A program made the translations under genes and the position numbers. Shown one piece after another: positions 15,448 through 25,210 of a stretch of 56,205 bases of DNA (position 1 is the stretch's first letter; each line of letters starts with the position of its first letter). Location: NCBI GenBank assembly GCA_964655005.1, contig CAZZKE010000011.1, forward strand, positions 1 through 56,205, given 5' to 3'. Below the pieces are notes generated by a model. It worked only from the letters and a program-made list of their open reading frames with translations, was not told where the DNA came from and ran no database searches. Source of the stretch: CAZZKE01 sp964655005 (lineage in GTDB: Bacteria > Pseudomonadota > Alphaproteobacteria > Rhodospirillales > JABHCV01).

Positions 15448-15840
15448 CTAACCGGCCTTGCCCAGATTGTCCAGAATCGGACAATCTGGGCGGTCGTCGC
15501 CGTGACACGAATCAGTTAATTCCATCAGGGTCGCGCGAATGGAATTAAGTTCGGCGATACGGCCATCTATTTCAGAAATGTGATTCAGGGCGAATTTCTT
15601 GACATCGGCGCTGGCCCTGTTCTTGTCGTTCCACAGCGCCAGAAGATTGCCGACATCTTTCAGGGTAAAACCAAGCTTACGGGCACGCTGGACAAAGCGC
15701 AGTTGCTGCAAATCCCGGTTCTGGTAATGGCGATAACCGTTTTCGGTACGCGCCACGGTCGGAATCAAGCCGATTTCCTCGTAATAGCGGATGGTTTTGG
15801 TCGGAATGCCCGATATTTCGGAAATAGCGCCGATATTCAT
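15448..15840 (-). CDS. cueR: MerR-family regulator, CueR-like (Cu(I)-responsive)
   Basis: 130-residue dimeric activator that bends promoter DNA when it binds Cu(I). The N-terminal MerR helix-turn-helix (MNIGAISEISGIPTKTIRYYE) is followed by the dimer coiled-coil (about residues 80-110). The metal loop has Cys112 and Cys120 (SCHGDDRPDCPIL), the same positions as in E. coli CueR, and lacks the Cys79 used by Zn or Hg sensors. The ATG at 15838-15840 has AGGAG about 8 bases upstream. The last codons contain a perfect 12-bp inverted repeat. Its target is not adjacent; the CopZ-like gene 2 kb away and a copper ATPase elsewhere are likely targets. Confidence 0.9.
   Translation of the reverse strand: MNIGAISEISGIPTKTIRYYEEIGLIPTVARTENGYRHYQNRDLQQLRFVQRARKLGFTLKDVGNLLALWNDKNRASADVKKFALNHISEIDGRIAELNSIRATLMELTDSCHGDDRPDCPILDNLGKAG
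15461..15490. repeat. 12-bp perfect inverted repeat inside the 3' end of cueR
   Basis: Arms CCCAGATTGTCC (15461-15472) and GGACAATCTGGG (15479-15490) with a 6-base spacer. They cover the codons for Asp-Cys120-Pro-Ile-Leu-Asp-Asn-Leu-Gly. In mRNA this forms a strong hairpin within 15 codons of the stop; it could pause or end transcription, or be a protein-binding site. Confidence 0.65.
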
Positions 15841-16004
15841 GTCCGGTCTCCTGTAACGCAAGCGGCCCCCAAACGCCCCGGTTTGATGACGTATCAGGCC
15901 AATCCGGGAAGTATACAGCAAACTGTAATGTTTGTCTGCCTGTTTGATAAATACATTGCACCATTATCAGGGAACCGGTCCGGAAAGAAAACGTTGAACA
16001 ACTG

Positions 16005-16139
16005 ATGACAACAGCGCGTCCGGCGGCGGTTTCGCCTGCCGGAATAGGTTTGATCGAAGCCATCGCGCCGGGCATATCCGTCGCCGACGCCGAACAGGTT
16101 TTGTTACGGGAACGCCTGTTTAATACCAAGAATCATTAA
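16005..16139 (+). CDS. Possible 44-residue ORF ending inside a dispersed repeat
   Basis: A short plus-strand frame (MTTARPAAV start, then GLIEAIAPGISVADAEQ) with codon use like the neighbouring genes. It runs into the repeat at 16121, which supplies its last residues (NTKNH) and its stop. No ribosome site is obvious and no family is recognised. It may be the 3' remnant of a lost gene or a small real one. The region 15841-16004 upstream should also contain the cueR promoter. Confidence 0.25.
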   Translation: MTTARPAAVSPAGIGLIEAIAPGISVADAEQVLLRERLFNTKNH

Positions 16140-16155
16140 TAAGGACTCATTGGTA

Positions 16156-16158
<3 letters not shown>
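16121..16158. repeat. Dispersed palindromic repeat, complete copy
   Basis: 38 bp beginning TAATACCAAGAATCATTAAT and ending TTGGTATTA, so the outer nine bases are exact mirror images. The last three bases (16156-16158) are the TAA stop codon of the penicillin acylase gene on the minus strand. An internal TAA closes the short plus-strand frame. This is the clearest full-length copy with both ends intact. Confidence 0.8.
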
Positions 16159-18549
<2,391 letters not shown>

Positions 18550-18581
18550 TCCCCCGATTTAAGTTGCCGGCATATTGTGAT

Positions 18582-19088
18582 TTAAGCAGGTTCCGCAGCC
18601 AGAAAACAGCCCTGATCGAACCATGTTTCTTCGAGATTTTCGCCCTGCCCGCCCCTGTCGATGACCAGAAAATCGCTTTCCCGATCCACACAAAGCAATG
18701 GATGGTGCCATATTCCACGGCGATAATTAACTCCCTGCCCGCCGCTGGCCAGGAAGGCGTGCAGGTCATCGACACCGGGACTTGAGGTGGTTGCCGCGAC
18801 GACCACCAGATAGGGTTGCCGGTGCAGCGGCACGAAAGCCTGACTGGCCAGGGGGTGGCGTTCCATCATGGTAATATGGAATGGAAAAACACGGGGTTTG
18901 CCGCGAAATATGCTAATCAGCGGACGCCCCCCACGGTCACCCGTATCGACGCTCGCCAGGTCGTTAAATCGTTCGGTCGTGCCTTCGTTGATGGCGTAAC
19001 TTTCGCCGTCGCGGGCTTCGATAACGTCGCCGAAGGCGGCGAAGGCCGGCCGGGTCAGCGGCGTTGGCCACAGGTCTGGCGGGCTCAT
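18582..19088 (-). CDS. allA: Ureidoglycolate lyase
   Basis: 168-residue cytosolic enzyme that splits (S)-ureidoglycolate into glyoxylate and urea, the last step of this allantoin route. It matches the AllA/ureidoglycolate hydrolase family: the N-terminal AFAAFGDVIEARDG block, FHITMMERHPLASQAFVP, and GVNYRRGIWHHPLL, which carries metal/substrate histidines. It overlaps the allantoicase gene by 4 bp (ATGA), the last in a chain of three such overlaps, so the four genes puuE-uraD-alc-allA are translated as a unit. Urea is the nitrogen product; no urease is in the window. Confidence 0.93.
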   Translation of the reverse strand: MSPPDLWPTPLTRPAFAAFGDVIEARDGESYAINEGTTERFNDLASVDTGDRGGRPLISIFRGKPRVFPFHITMMERHPLASQAFVPLHRQPYLVVVAATTSSPGVDDLHAFLASGGQGVNYRRGIWHHPLLCVDRESDFLVIDRGGQGENLEETWFDQGCFLAAEPA

Positions 19089-20092
19089 ATGCAGAGTTTG
19101 CCGAACACCCGAAAACGGCTGACGCCGCCGTCGGGATGGATGTTCAGCCGCACATGGCTGACCGCACCCAGTTCGTTGATCTGTTCGCCGTCGAAGCGGT
19201 GGACCCGGTCGGCGGACATTTTCATTTCGCCCAGCAGCGGTTGCCAGAACATCGCCTGGGTAACCAGGGACCGATCGGTGGCCTCGCCCACCAGCGCCGC
19301 CTGAACCGAACAGCGGTCGGGAAAATTCCCCTTGAAATGGGCCGTATCGATTTCGATGGCGCCGACTTCTCCCGGTGCGCCAAGGGCGACAATCATCCAG
19401 TCATGGCCAGGTTCGCGCCGGCGCCGGGTTTCCCAGCCGTCACCCATATCCTTGCCGCGACCCTCGGCCAACACCGCCCAGACATTGCCGTAGTGGGCAT
19501 TATTATAGGCGACGACCCGGCCACCGCTGCCAAGCGCCGACAGTTCCTGATCGGTTTCGCCGTCCGCCGTCGACCATTCCCGGTGCGGCCGGCCATACAC
19601 CCGCAACCGCGCTATGCCGCCATCGGGCAGCATGTTCAGCCGCAGCCAGTTCCACGGCCCGGCGTCGCCGACCCGGGCGAAGTGGCGGGCGTCCGGACCC
19701 AGGCTCAGGGGGGCCAGAATGGTTGTCCATTCCGTCGCCGCATCGGGCTGGCTGTCCGACAGGCAGGCCTCCAACGAGGCCGCCGGCGGATAGTTGCCGG
19801 TGAAGTGGCGGGTATCGATATCGACGCCGACAACGGCCCCGGCGACGCCCAGGCGGACCACACACCAGTCATGGCCGCCGTCCCGGCGGCGGCGGCTTTC
19901 CCAGCCGTCCATCCATTTGCCGTGGGCATCGAATTTGCCGTCGATGAAAACCGGCTCGCCGTCATCCAGCAGGCGCTCCTTGGCGGCAAAAAAATCGTCC
20001 GACGCCAGCACCGCCTGACTACCCAGGCGTGGCGAACACAAATTTACCGCCGTCCGGGCGTATTCGGGAATAATATCTGCTTGATCGGTCAT
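19085..20092 (-). CDS. alc: Allantoicase
   Basis: 335-residue enzyme that hydrolyses allantoate to ureidoglycolate and urea. It has the two-fold internal repeat of the allantoicase family. Each half has a jelly-roll-like domain with matching blocks: GWESRRRRDGGHDWCVVRLG near residue 64 and GWETRRRREPGHDWMIVALG near residue 227, each followed by an IDTxHFxGN(Y/F)P motif. Both repeats are intact. It lies between uraD and allA with 4-bp overlaps on both sides. Choosing allantoicase over allantoate amidohydrolase means this organism releases urea rather than ammonia at this step. Confidence 0.93.
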   Translation of the reverse strand: MTDQADIIPEYARTAVNLCSPRLGSQAVLASDDFFAAKERLLDDGEPVFIDGKFDAHGKWMDGWESRRRRDGGHDWCVVRLGVAGAVVGVDIDTRHFTGNYPPAASLEACLSDSQPDAATEWTTILAPLSLGPDARHFARVGDAGPWNWLRLNMLPDGGIARLRVYGRPHREWSTADGETDQELSALGSGGRVVAYNNAHYGNVWAVLAEGRGKDMGDGWETRRRREPGHDWMIVALGAPGEVGAIEIDTAHFKGNFPDRCSVQAALVGEATDRSLVTQAMFWQPLLGEMKMSADRVHRFDGEQINELGAVSHVRLNIHPDGGVSRFRVFGKLCI

Positions 20093-20598
20093 TCATTCAC
20101 TCCGTTTTCAACCAGCGCGGCAAGCCGCAACAGGGCGATGCGATGGACCTGTTGCAGGGCTTCGCGCATTTCAGCATCGTATTCGTTACCTAGGCGCTGC
20201 TCGAAAATATCGAGAATTTCCCGGCGATCATATCCGGCCACGGCCAGGATAAACGGAAAGCCGAATTTTGCCATGTAGGCGTCATTCAATAACCGGAAAC
20301 GGGTAAATTCATCGGGCGTGCACCGGTCGAGACCGGCACCGGCCTGTTCGGATGCGGATTCTTCGGTCAAATCACCGTCAACCGCCAGTTTTCCGGCCAG
20401 GTCCGGATGGGCGCGAAGCAAGGCCAGTTGGCGTTCTTCGCCGGCCGCCTCGACGATGCGCGTGAAGGCCCGCGACAATCCTTCGGCGTCGCCGCAATCC
20501 GGCCCCGGGCCGGCATCATAGGCGCATCCGGCAATCCACGGCGAATGTTCATATACGCCGCCGTAACGGGCGACGAATTGATCTTTTCCATGATTCAT
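20089..20598 (-). CDS. uraD: OHCU decarboxylase
   Basis: 169-residue enzyme that decarboxylates 2-oxo-4-hydroxy-4-carboxy-5-ureidoimidazoline to (S)-allantoin. Family landmarks are the N-terminal YGGVYEHSPWIA, the catalytic-histidine block LLRAHPDLAGK (His64) and FPFILAVAGYDRREILDIFEQRL, which binds the substrate near the C-terminus. I chose the ATG at 20596-20598, which overlaps the puuE stop as ATGA; a longer frame upstream lies inside puuE and is not part of the family. It works directly after UraH, encoded at the far end of the island. Confidence 0.93.
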   Translation of the reverse strand: MNHGKDQFVARYGGVYEHSPWIAGCAYDAGPGPDCGDAEGLSRAFTRIVEAAGEERQLALLRAHPDLAGKLAVDGDLTEESASEQAGAGLDRCTPDEFTRFRLLNDAYMAKFGFPFILAVAGYDRREILDIFEQRLGNEYDAEMREALQQVHRIALLRLAALVENGVNE

Positions 20599-21509
20599 GA
20601 AAGCGCGCTTTCGAAGGGATGCCGGTCGCGCCAGTGGCGGGCGATATCGGCGCGGCGGCAGACCCACGCATGTTCATGCGACAACACGTAATCGAGAAAT
20701 TCCCGAAGCGCCCGAAACCGCGCCGGGCGTCCGATCAGGCGGCAATGCAGGCCGATGGATAGCATCTTCGGCAAGCGGTCGCCTTCTTCGTAAAGGGTGT
20801 CGAAAGCATCCTTCAGATAACCCAGAAACTGATCGCCGTTGTTGAAGCCCTGCGCCGTCGCGAAGCGCATGTCGTTGGTATCGAGCGTGTAGGGTACGAC
20901 CAGATGCGGCTTTTCCGTAACCTTGCTCCAAAACGGCAGATCGTCGGAATAGTCATCGGCGTCGTACAGGAAGCCGCCATGTTCGGCGACCAGCCGACGG
21001 GTGTTTTCGCTGGTCCGCCCGGTATACCAGCCGACCGGCGCCACACCGCAAATCCGGGTCAGAATTTCCATCGCCTGATCCATGTGTTCGCGCTCCGTGG
21101 CCTCCGGCAAGTCATGGTAATCGATCCACCTGAGCCCGTGGCTGGCGATTTCGTGGCCGTCTTCAAGAGCCCGCTCAATCACCGCCGGATTGCGCCGGGC
21201 GGCCATGGCGACGGCGAACACGGTCAACGGCGCCTGGCGTTCGCGGAACAATTCCAGCACCCGCCAGACCCCGGCCCGCGAACCGTATTCATATATCGAT
21301 TCCATGGACATATGCCGGGCCCCGGCGAACGGCGCGGCGCCGATAATTTCCGAGAGAAAAATTTCCGAGGCCCGGTCGCCATGCAAGACACAGTTTTCGC
21401 CGCCTTCTTCGTAGTTAAGCACGAACTGCACCGCAATTCGCGCCCCGCCGGGCCAGTCGGCCCGGGGCGGATGTTCGCCGTAACCGGCCATATCCCGTGG
21501 ATAATCCAT
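20595..21509 (-). CDS. puuE: Allantoinase, polysaccharide deacetylase-like (PuuE)
   Basis: 304-residue cofactor-light allantoinase that opens the allantoin ring to allantoate. It belongs to the NodB/polysaccharide deacetylase fold rather than the classic metal amidohydrolases. Typical blocks are MDYPRDMAGYGEHPPRADWPG at the N-terminus, the NYEEGGENCVLHGD region, EIASHGLRWIDYHDLPE and GLHCRLIGRPAR. The ATG at 21507-21509 is chosen because PuuE proteins begin with this MDYPRDM sequence and a GGAGG lies upstream. It is the first gene of the puuE-uraD-alc-allA operon and diverges from puuD, sharing the 166-bp control region. Confidence 0.93.
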   Translation of the reverse strand: MDYPRDMAGYGEHPPRADWPGGARIAVQFVLNYEEGGENCVLHGDRASEIFLSEIIGAAPFAGARHMSMESIYEYGSRAGVWRVLELFRERQAPLTVFAVAMAARRNPAVIERALEDGHEIASHGLRWIDYHDLPEATEREHMDQAMEILTRICGVAPVGWYTGRTSENTRRLVAEHGGFLYDADDYSDDLPFWSKVTEKPHLVVPYTLDTNDMRFATAQGFNNGDQFLGYLKDAFDTLYEEGDRLPKMLSIGLHCRLIGRPARFRALREFLDYVLSHEHAWVCRRADIARHWRDRHPFESALS

Positions 21510-21557
21510 TGCTCGTGCTCGCCTCCGGTTCTCTGAAAGGGTACCATAAGGGGCCGG

Positions 21558-21591
21558 AGTCTTGAAGATTATCAAAAAATAATTGAAGACT
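21558..21591. promoter_or_regulatory. Divergent puuE/puuD control region with inverted repeat
   Basis: AGTCTT (21558-21563) and AAGACT (21586-21591) are mirror images flanking an A+T-rich core, at the centre of the gap between puuE and puuD. This is a plausible operator for the LysR regulator encoded downstream of the 8-oxoguanine deaminase gene. A second inverted repeat, AACCCGC/GCGGGTT (21592-21598 and 21626-21632), lies in the puuD leader and could fold in RNA. Exact -35 and -10 boxes are not clear. Confidence 0.35.
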
Positions 21592-21675
21592 AACCCGCAA
21601 AACCAAGACGCCCTTCCGGGCCGTCGCGGGTTAGGATCGCGCCTGGGTTCGAAAGCGGTAGGGGGGATGCGATAA

Positions 21676-22872
21676 ATGGAAATACTGCTGCATGACTGGG
21701 CCGCCCTGCTGGTCCGCTGGCTGCATATCGTTACCGCCATCGCCTGGATCGGTTCGTCATTTTATTTCATGTGGCTGGACAACAGCCTGCGGGCCTATGG
21801 CGACCTGCCGGACGGGGTGCAGGGCGAAAACTGGTCGGTTCACGGCGGCGGCTTTTACCACATCCGAAAATACACGGTGGCGCCCGGACAAATGCCGGCC
21901 GAACTGCACTGGTTCAAATGGGAATCCTACGCGACCTGGATTTCCGGTTTCTCGCTGATGGTCATCGTCTACTACTGGGGCGCCGAAAGTTTTCTGATCG
22001 ACCGTTCCGTACTCGACCTTAGCGCCGCCATGGCAATTGCCATTTCAATGGCCTCGCTGGTTATCGGCTGGGTGGTGTACGATCTGTTGTGCAAATCGCC
22101 CCTGCGCGATCATACCGGGGCGATGTTCACGGTGCTGTTCGCCTTTATCGTGGCCGCCGCCTATGGCTATGGCCTGGTGTTTTCCGGTCGCGCCGCCTTC
22201 CTGCACATCGGCGCCATGATCGCCACCATGATGTCGGCCAACGTGTTCATGGTCATCATCCCCAACCAGAAAAAGGTCGTCGCCGCCCTGCAGGCCGGGG
22301 AAACTCCGGACCCGGCGCTCGGCAAGGGCGCGAAACTGCGTTCGACCCATAACAACTACCTGACCCTGCCGGTGTTGTTCATGATGATTTCCAATCACTA
22401 TCCGATGGTCTTCGGGCATGACTGGAATTGGCTGGTGGTCGCCCTGGTGCTCGCCCTGGGCGCCATCATCAGGGATTACTTCAACGCCCATAACGCCGGC
22501 AAATCGGGCCTGGCGACCCGCTGGCAATGGCCGCTGGCGGCGCTGCTGACGGTCGCCCTGATCGCGCTTACATCCTGGAAGCCGGGAGGCGAAACGGTCG
22601 TCGAAGAACAAATTTTGACGCCGCAGGCCTTCGCCATCGTGCAGACCCGCTGCGCCGTCTGCCATTCCGCCAGGCCGACCGACGAAGATTTCACCGAAGC
22701 CCCCGGCGGCGTAATGTTCGACACCCCGGAGCAATTGAAAAAATACGCCGCCAAGGTGCTGGCCCAGGCGGTGTTGAGCAAAGCCATGCCGCTGGCTAAC
22801 AAGACCGGCATCAGCGATCTGGAACGGGCCCGGCTGGGGGCCTGGATAAGGACCGGCATGGCGGATCAATGA
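21676..22872 (+). CDS. puuD: Urate hydroxylase PuuD (membrane urate oxidase with cytochrome c domain)
   Basis: 398-residue inner-membrane enzyme that oxidises urate to 5-hydroxyisourate and passes electrons to a c-type heme instead of forming hydrogen peroxide. The N-terminal part has about eight membrane helices with conserved WLHIVTAIAWIGSSFYFMW and SVHGGGFYHIRKY blocks. The C-terminal periplasmic part has a heme-binding CAVCH (residues 326-330) and a later Met that could be the axial ligand. This replaces the soluble uricases UOX and HpuO, neither of which is present. It is divergent from puuE and overlaps the next gene by 4 bp (ATGA). Confidence 0.95.
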   Translation: MEILLHDWAALLVRWLHIVTAIAWIGSSFYFMWLDNSLRAYGDLPDGVQGENWSVHGGGFYHIRKYTVAPGQMPAELHWFKWESYATWISGFSLMVIVYYWGAESFLIDRSVLDLSAAMAIAISMASLVIGWVVYDLLCKSPLRDHTGAMFTVLFAFIVAAAYGYGLVFSGRAAFLHIGAMIATMMSANVFMVIIPNQKKVVAALQAGETPDPALGKGAKLRSTHNNYLTLPVLFMMISNHYPMVFGHDWNWLVVALVLALGAIIRDYFNAHNAGKSGLATRWQWPLAALLTVALIALTSWKPGGETVVEEQILTPQAFAIVQTRCAVCHSARPTDEDFTEAPGGVMFDTPEQLKKYAAKVLAQAVLSKAMPLANKTGISDLERARLGAWIRTGMADQ

Positions 22873-24224
22873 TGGCCTCGCTGCTGGTAAAAAACGCCGA
22901 TGTTCTGGTCACCATGGACGCTGCGCGCAGGGAAATTCCGGGCGGCGGCCTGTTCGCGCGGGACGGTGTTATCGAAGCCGTCGGGCCGGCACCCGAATTG
23001 CCCGCAACCGCCGATGAGGTTCTCGACCTTGCCGGCCAAATCGTCCTGCCGGGACTGATTAACACCCACCACCATTTCTACCAGAACCTGACCCGCGCCG
23101 TGGCGGCGGCCCAGGACGCCACCCTGTTCGAATGGTTACGCACCCTGTACCCGATCTGGGCCAGGATCGGCCCCGACGAGGTCCGGGTTTCGGCCCTTGT
23201 CGGGCTGGCCGAAATGGCCCTTAGCGGCTGCACCTGTTCTTCCGATCATCTGTATATTTTTCCGAACGGGGCCAGGCTCGACGACGAGATCGAGGCGGCC
23301 CGGGAAATCGGCGTTCGCCTGCACGCCGCCCGCGGCGCCATGAGCATCGGCGAAAGCGATGGCGGCCTGCCGCCCGACAGCCTGGTCGAAAAGGAATCCG
23401 CCATTTTGACGGATTGCCAACGGCTTATTCAGGCCCATCACGACCCCCGACCGGGGGCCATGATCCGCCTGGCCATAGCCCCCTGCTCGCCCTTTTCGGT
23501 CAGCCGCGAATTAATGCGCGACGCCGCGATTCTGGCCCGCGACCACGGCGTCATGCTGCATACCCACCTGGCTGAAAACGATGACGACATCGCCTATTCG
23601 CTGGAGAAATTCGGCTGCCGGCCCGGTCAATATGCGCAAAGTCTGGGTTGGACCGGCGACGATGTCTGGCACGCCCACTGCGTCAAGTTGAATAGCGCCG
23701 AGATCGAGCTGTTCGCCGAATCGAAAACCGGCGTCGCCCATTGCCCGTGTTCCAACATGCGCCTGGGCAGCGGCATCGCGCCGGTCCGGGCCATGCGGGA
23801 TGCCGGGGTCCGGGTCGGGCTCGGCGTCGATGGCTCGGCGTCGAACGATTCGGCGCACCTGCTGAACGAGGCCCGGCAAGCCATGCTGTTGCAGCGGGTG
23901 GCCCTGGGCGGCGACGCCATGAGCCCCCGCGAGGCGCTGGAGATCGCCACCCTGGGCGGCGCACAAGTGCTGGGACGATCCGACCTGGGCTCGCTGGAAG
24001 TCGGCAAACGGGCCGATTTCGCCGCCTTCGATACAACCGCCATAGAACTGGCCGGGGCCTGGGACAGGGTCGCGGCGCTGGTTCTTGCCGGCCCCCTGCG
24101 GGCCAGTCATACGGTCATTGAGGGACGTGCCGTGGTCAGGGACGGCAAACTGACCAGCATCGATCTGCCGCATGTCCTGGAAAGCCATCGGGCGCTGACG
24201 GAAAAATTGATGGAAAATTCCTAA
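22869..24224 (+). CDS. 8-oxoguanine deaminase
   Basis: 451-residue amidohydrolase (AtzC/TrzN-like subgroup) that converts 8-oxoguanine to urate. Metal and catalytic residues are visible: NTHHHFYQNLTRA (HxH motif), the HTHLAEN block with His and Glu, WHAHCVKL and GVDGSASND (Asp ligand). The stretch LFEWLRTLYPIWARI and the PCSNMRLGSG segment match characterised 8-oxoguanine deaminases rather than guanine deaminase or hydroxyatrazine hydrolase (from memory). Its product is the substrate of PuuD, whose gene overlaps it, so the two form a short route from oxidised guanine into allantoin. Confidence 0.88.
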   Translation: MMASLLVKNADVLVTMDAARREIPGGGLFARDGVIEAVGPAPELPATADEVLDLAGQIVLPGLINTHHHFYQNLTRAVAAAQDATLFEWLRTLYPIWARIGPDEVRVSALVGLAEMALSGCTCSSDHLYIFPNGARLDDEIEAAREIGVRLHAARGAMSIGESDGGLPPDSLVEKESAILTDCQRLIQAHHDPRPGAMIRLAIAPCSPFSVSRELMRDAAILARDHGVMLHTHLAENDDDIAYSLEKFGCRPGQYAQSLGWTGDDVWHAHCVKLNSAEIELFAESKTGVAHCPCSNMRLGSGIAPVRAMRDAGVRVGLGVDGSASNDSAHLLNEARQAMLLQRVALGGDAMSPREALEIATLGGAQVLGRSDLGSLEVGKRADFAAFDTTAIELAGAWDRVAALVLAGPLRASHTVIEGRAVVRDGKLTSIDLPHVLESHRALTEKLMENS

Positions 24225-24233
24225 CGGAGTTAT

Positions 24234-24254
24234 TTGTCAAAAAAATAATGACAA
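24234..24254. promoter_or_regulatory. Inverted repeat TTGTCA-N9-TGACAA upstream of the LysR gene
   Basis: Perfect 6-bp arms (24234-24239 and 24249-24254) just before the likely LysR start at 24284. The arrangement fits an autoregulatory LysR-type site. It also covers the upstream alternative ATG at 24248, which argues for the downstream start. Confidence 0.35.
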
Positions 24255-24283
24255 TCGAGCCAATTGTCGTCAATTATAAGACT

Positions 24284-25210
24284 ATGCACGCCGTAGACGA
24301 TTTGACCGTGTTCACCCGGGTGGTCGACTGCCGGGGTTTTTCCGCCGCCGGCAAGGAACTGCGCATGACCACGGCGGTGGTTTCCAGCCGCATCGCCAAG
24401 CTGGAACAACGCCTGGGCGTGCGGCTGCTAAACCGCACCACCCGGCAGGCCAGGCCGACCGACGAAGGCCTGATATATTACGATCATTGTATCAGGGTAC
24501 TGGCCGAAGTGCAGGAGGTCGAACACCGCCTGGCGGAAATGAAGCGCCGCCCGGCCGGCGCCCTCAGGGTCTCGGTGCCGGTGTCCCTGGGCCGCCACCG
24601 CATCGCCCCGCTGATCCCCGAATTCGTCGCCGAAAATCCCGATATCCAGGTCCGCCTGCAAGTCACCGACCGGGTCGTCAATATTGTCGATGAAGACGTC
24701 AATATCGCCATCCGCAAGGGCATCCTGCCGGCCTCGGGCGATATCATGCGGCGGCTGGCCCCGGACCTGCGCGTCTGTTGCGCCGCGCCATCCTATATCG
24801 GCAAATACGGCGCCCCCGAAAGCCCCGACGACCTGAAAGGCCACAACTGCCTGCTGCTGCGGTTTCCCGGATCGAAGCGCTACACCTGGCAGTTCACCGG
24901 TGACGACGGGGCCATATCCAACCTGACCGTTTCGGGTAACATGGACAGTAATTCATCCGCCGTGCTGATCGACTGGGCCTTGCAGGGACACGGCGTTATC
25001 ATGAAGTCGGTATGGGATTTGGCCGACCACCTGAACGACGGCGCACTAAAGCCGCTGCTGGCCGACAAATGGCCGCGTGATCTGTCGATCAATGCGCTGA
25101 TGCCGCCCCGGCCACAGCAGCCGGCCAAGACACGGGCCTTTATCGACTATCTGGTCCGGCGTCTGCGCGACCATCCCATCGGCAAAATGGCGGAAAGTTA
25201 CGGCTTGTAG
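24284..25210 (+). CDS. LysR-family transcriptional regulator
   Basis: 308-residue regulator with an N-terminal winged helix-turn-helix (about residues 4-62, with LTVFTRVVDCRGFSAAGKEL and LEQRLGVRLLNRTTR) and a C-terminal ligand-binding domain (about 90-295). It is closest in style to the DsdC/AaeR-like LTTR group. I prefer the ATG at 24284 since family members start a few residues before this helix; an ATG at 24248 would add 12 residues and neither start has a clear ribosome site. It sits at the centre of the purine island, convergent with the adenine deaminase gene (13-bp overlap of tails). It probably controls the puu and xdh operons in response to a purine intermediate; this is inference. 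Confidence 0.88.
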   Translation: MHAVDDLTVFTRVVDCRGFSAAGKELRMTTAVVSSRIAKLEQRLGVRLLNRTTRQARPTDEGLIYYDHCIRVLAEVQEVEHRLAEMKRRPAGALRVSVPVSLGRHRIAPLIPEFVAENPDIQVRLQVTDRVVNIVDEDVNIAIRKGILPASGDIMRRLAPDLRVCCAAPSYIGKYGAPESPDDLKGHNCLLLRFPGSKRYTWQFTGDDGAISNLTVSGNMDSNSSAVLIDWALQGHGVIMKSVWDLADHLNDGALKPLLADKWPRDLSINALMPPRPQQPAKTRAFIDYLVRRLRDHPIGKMAESYGL

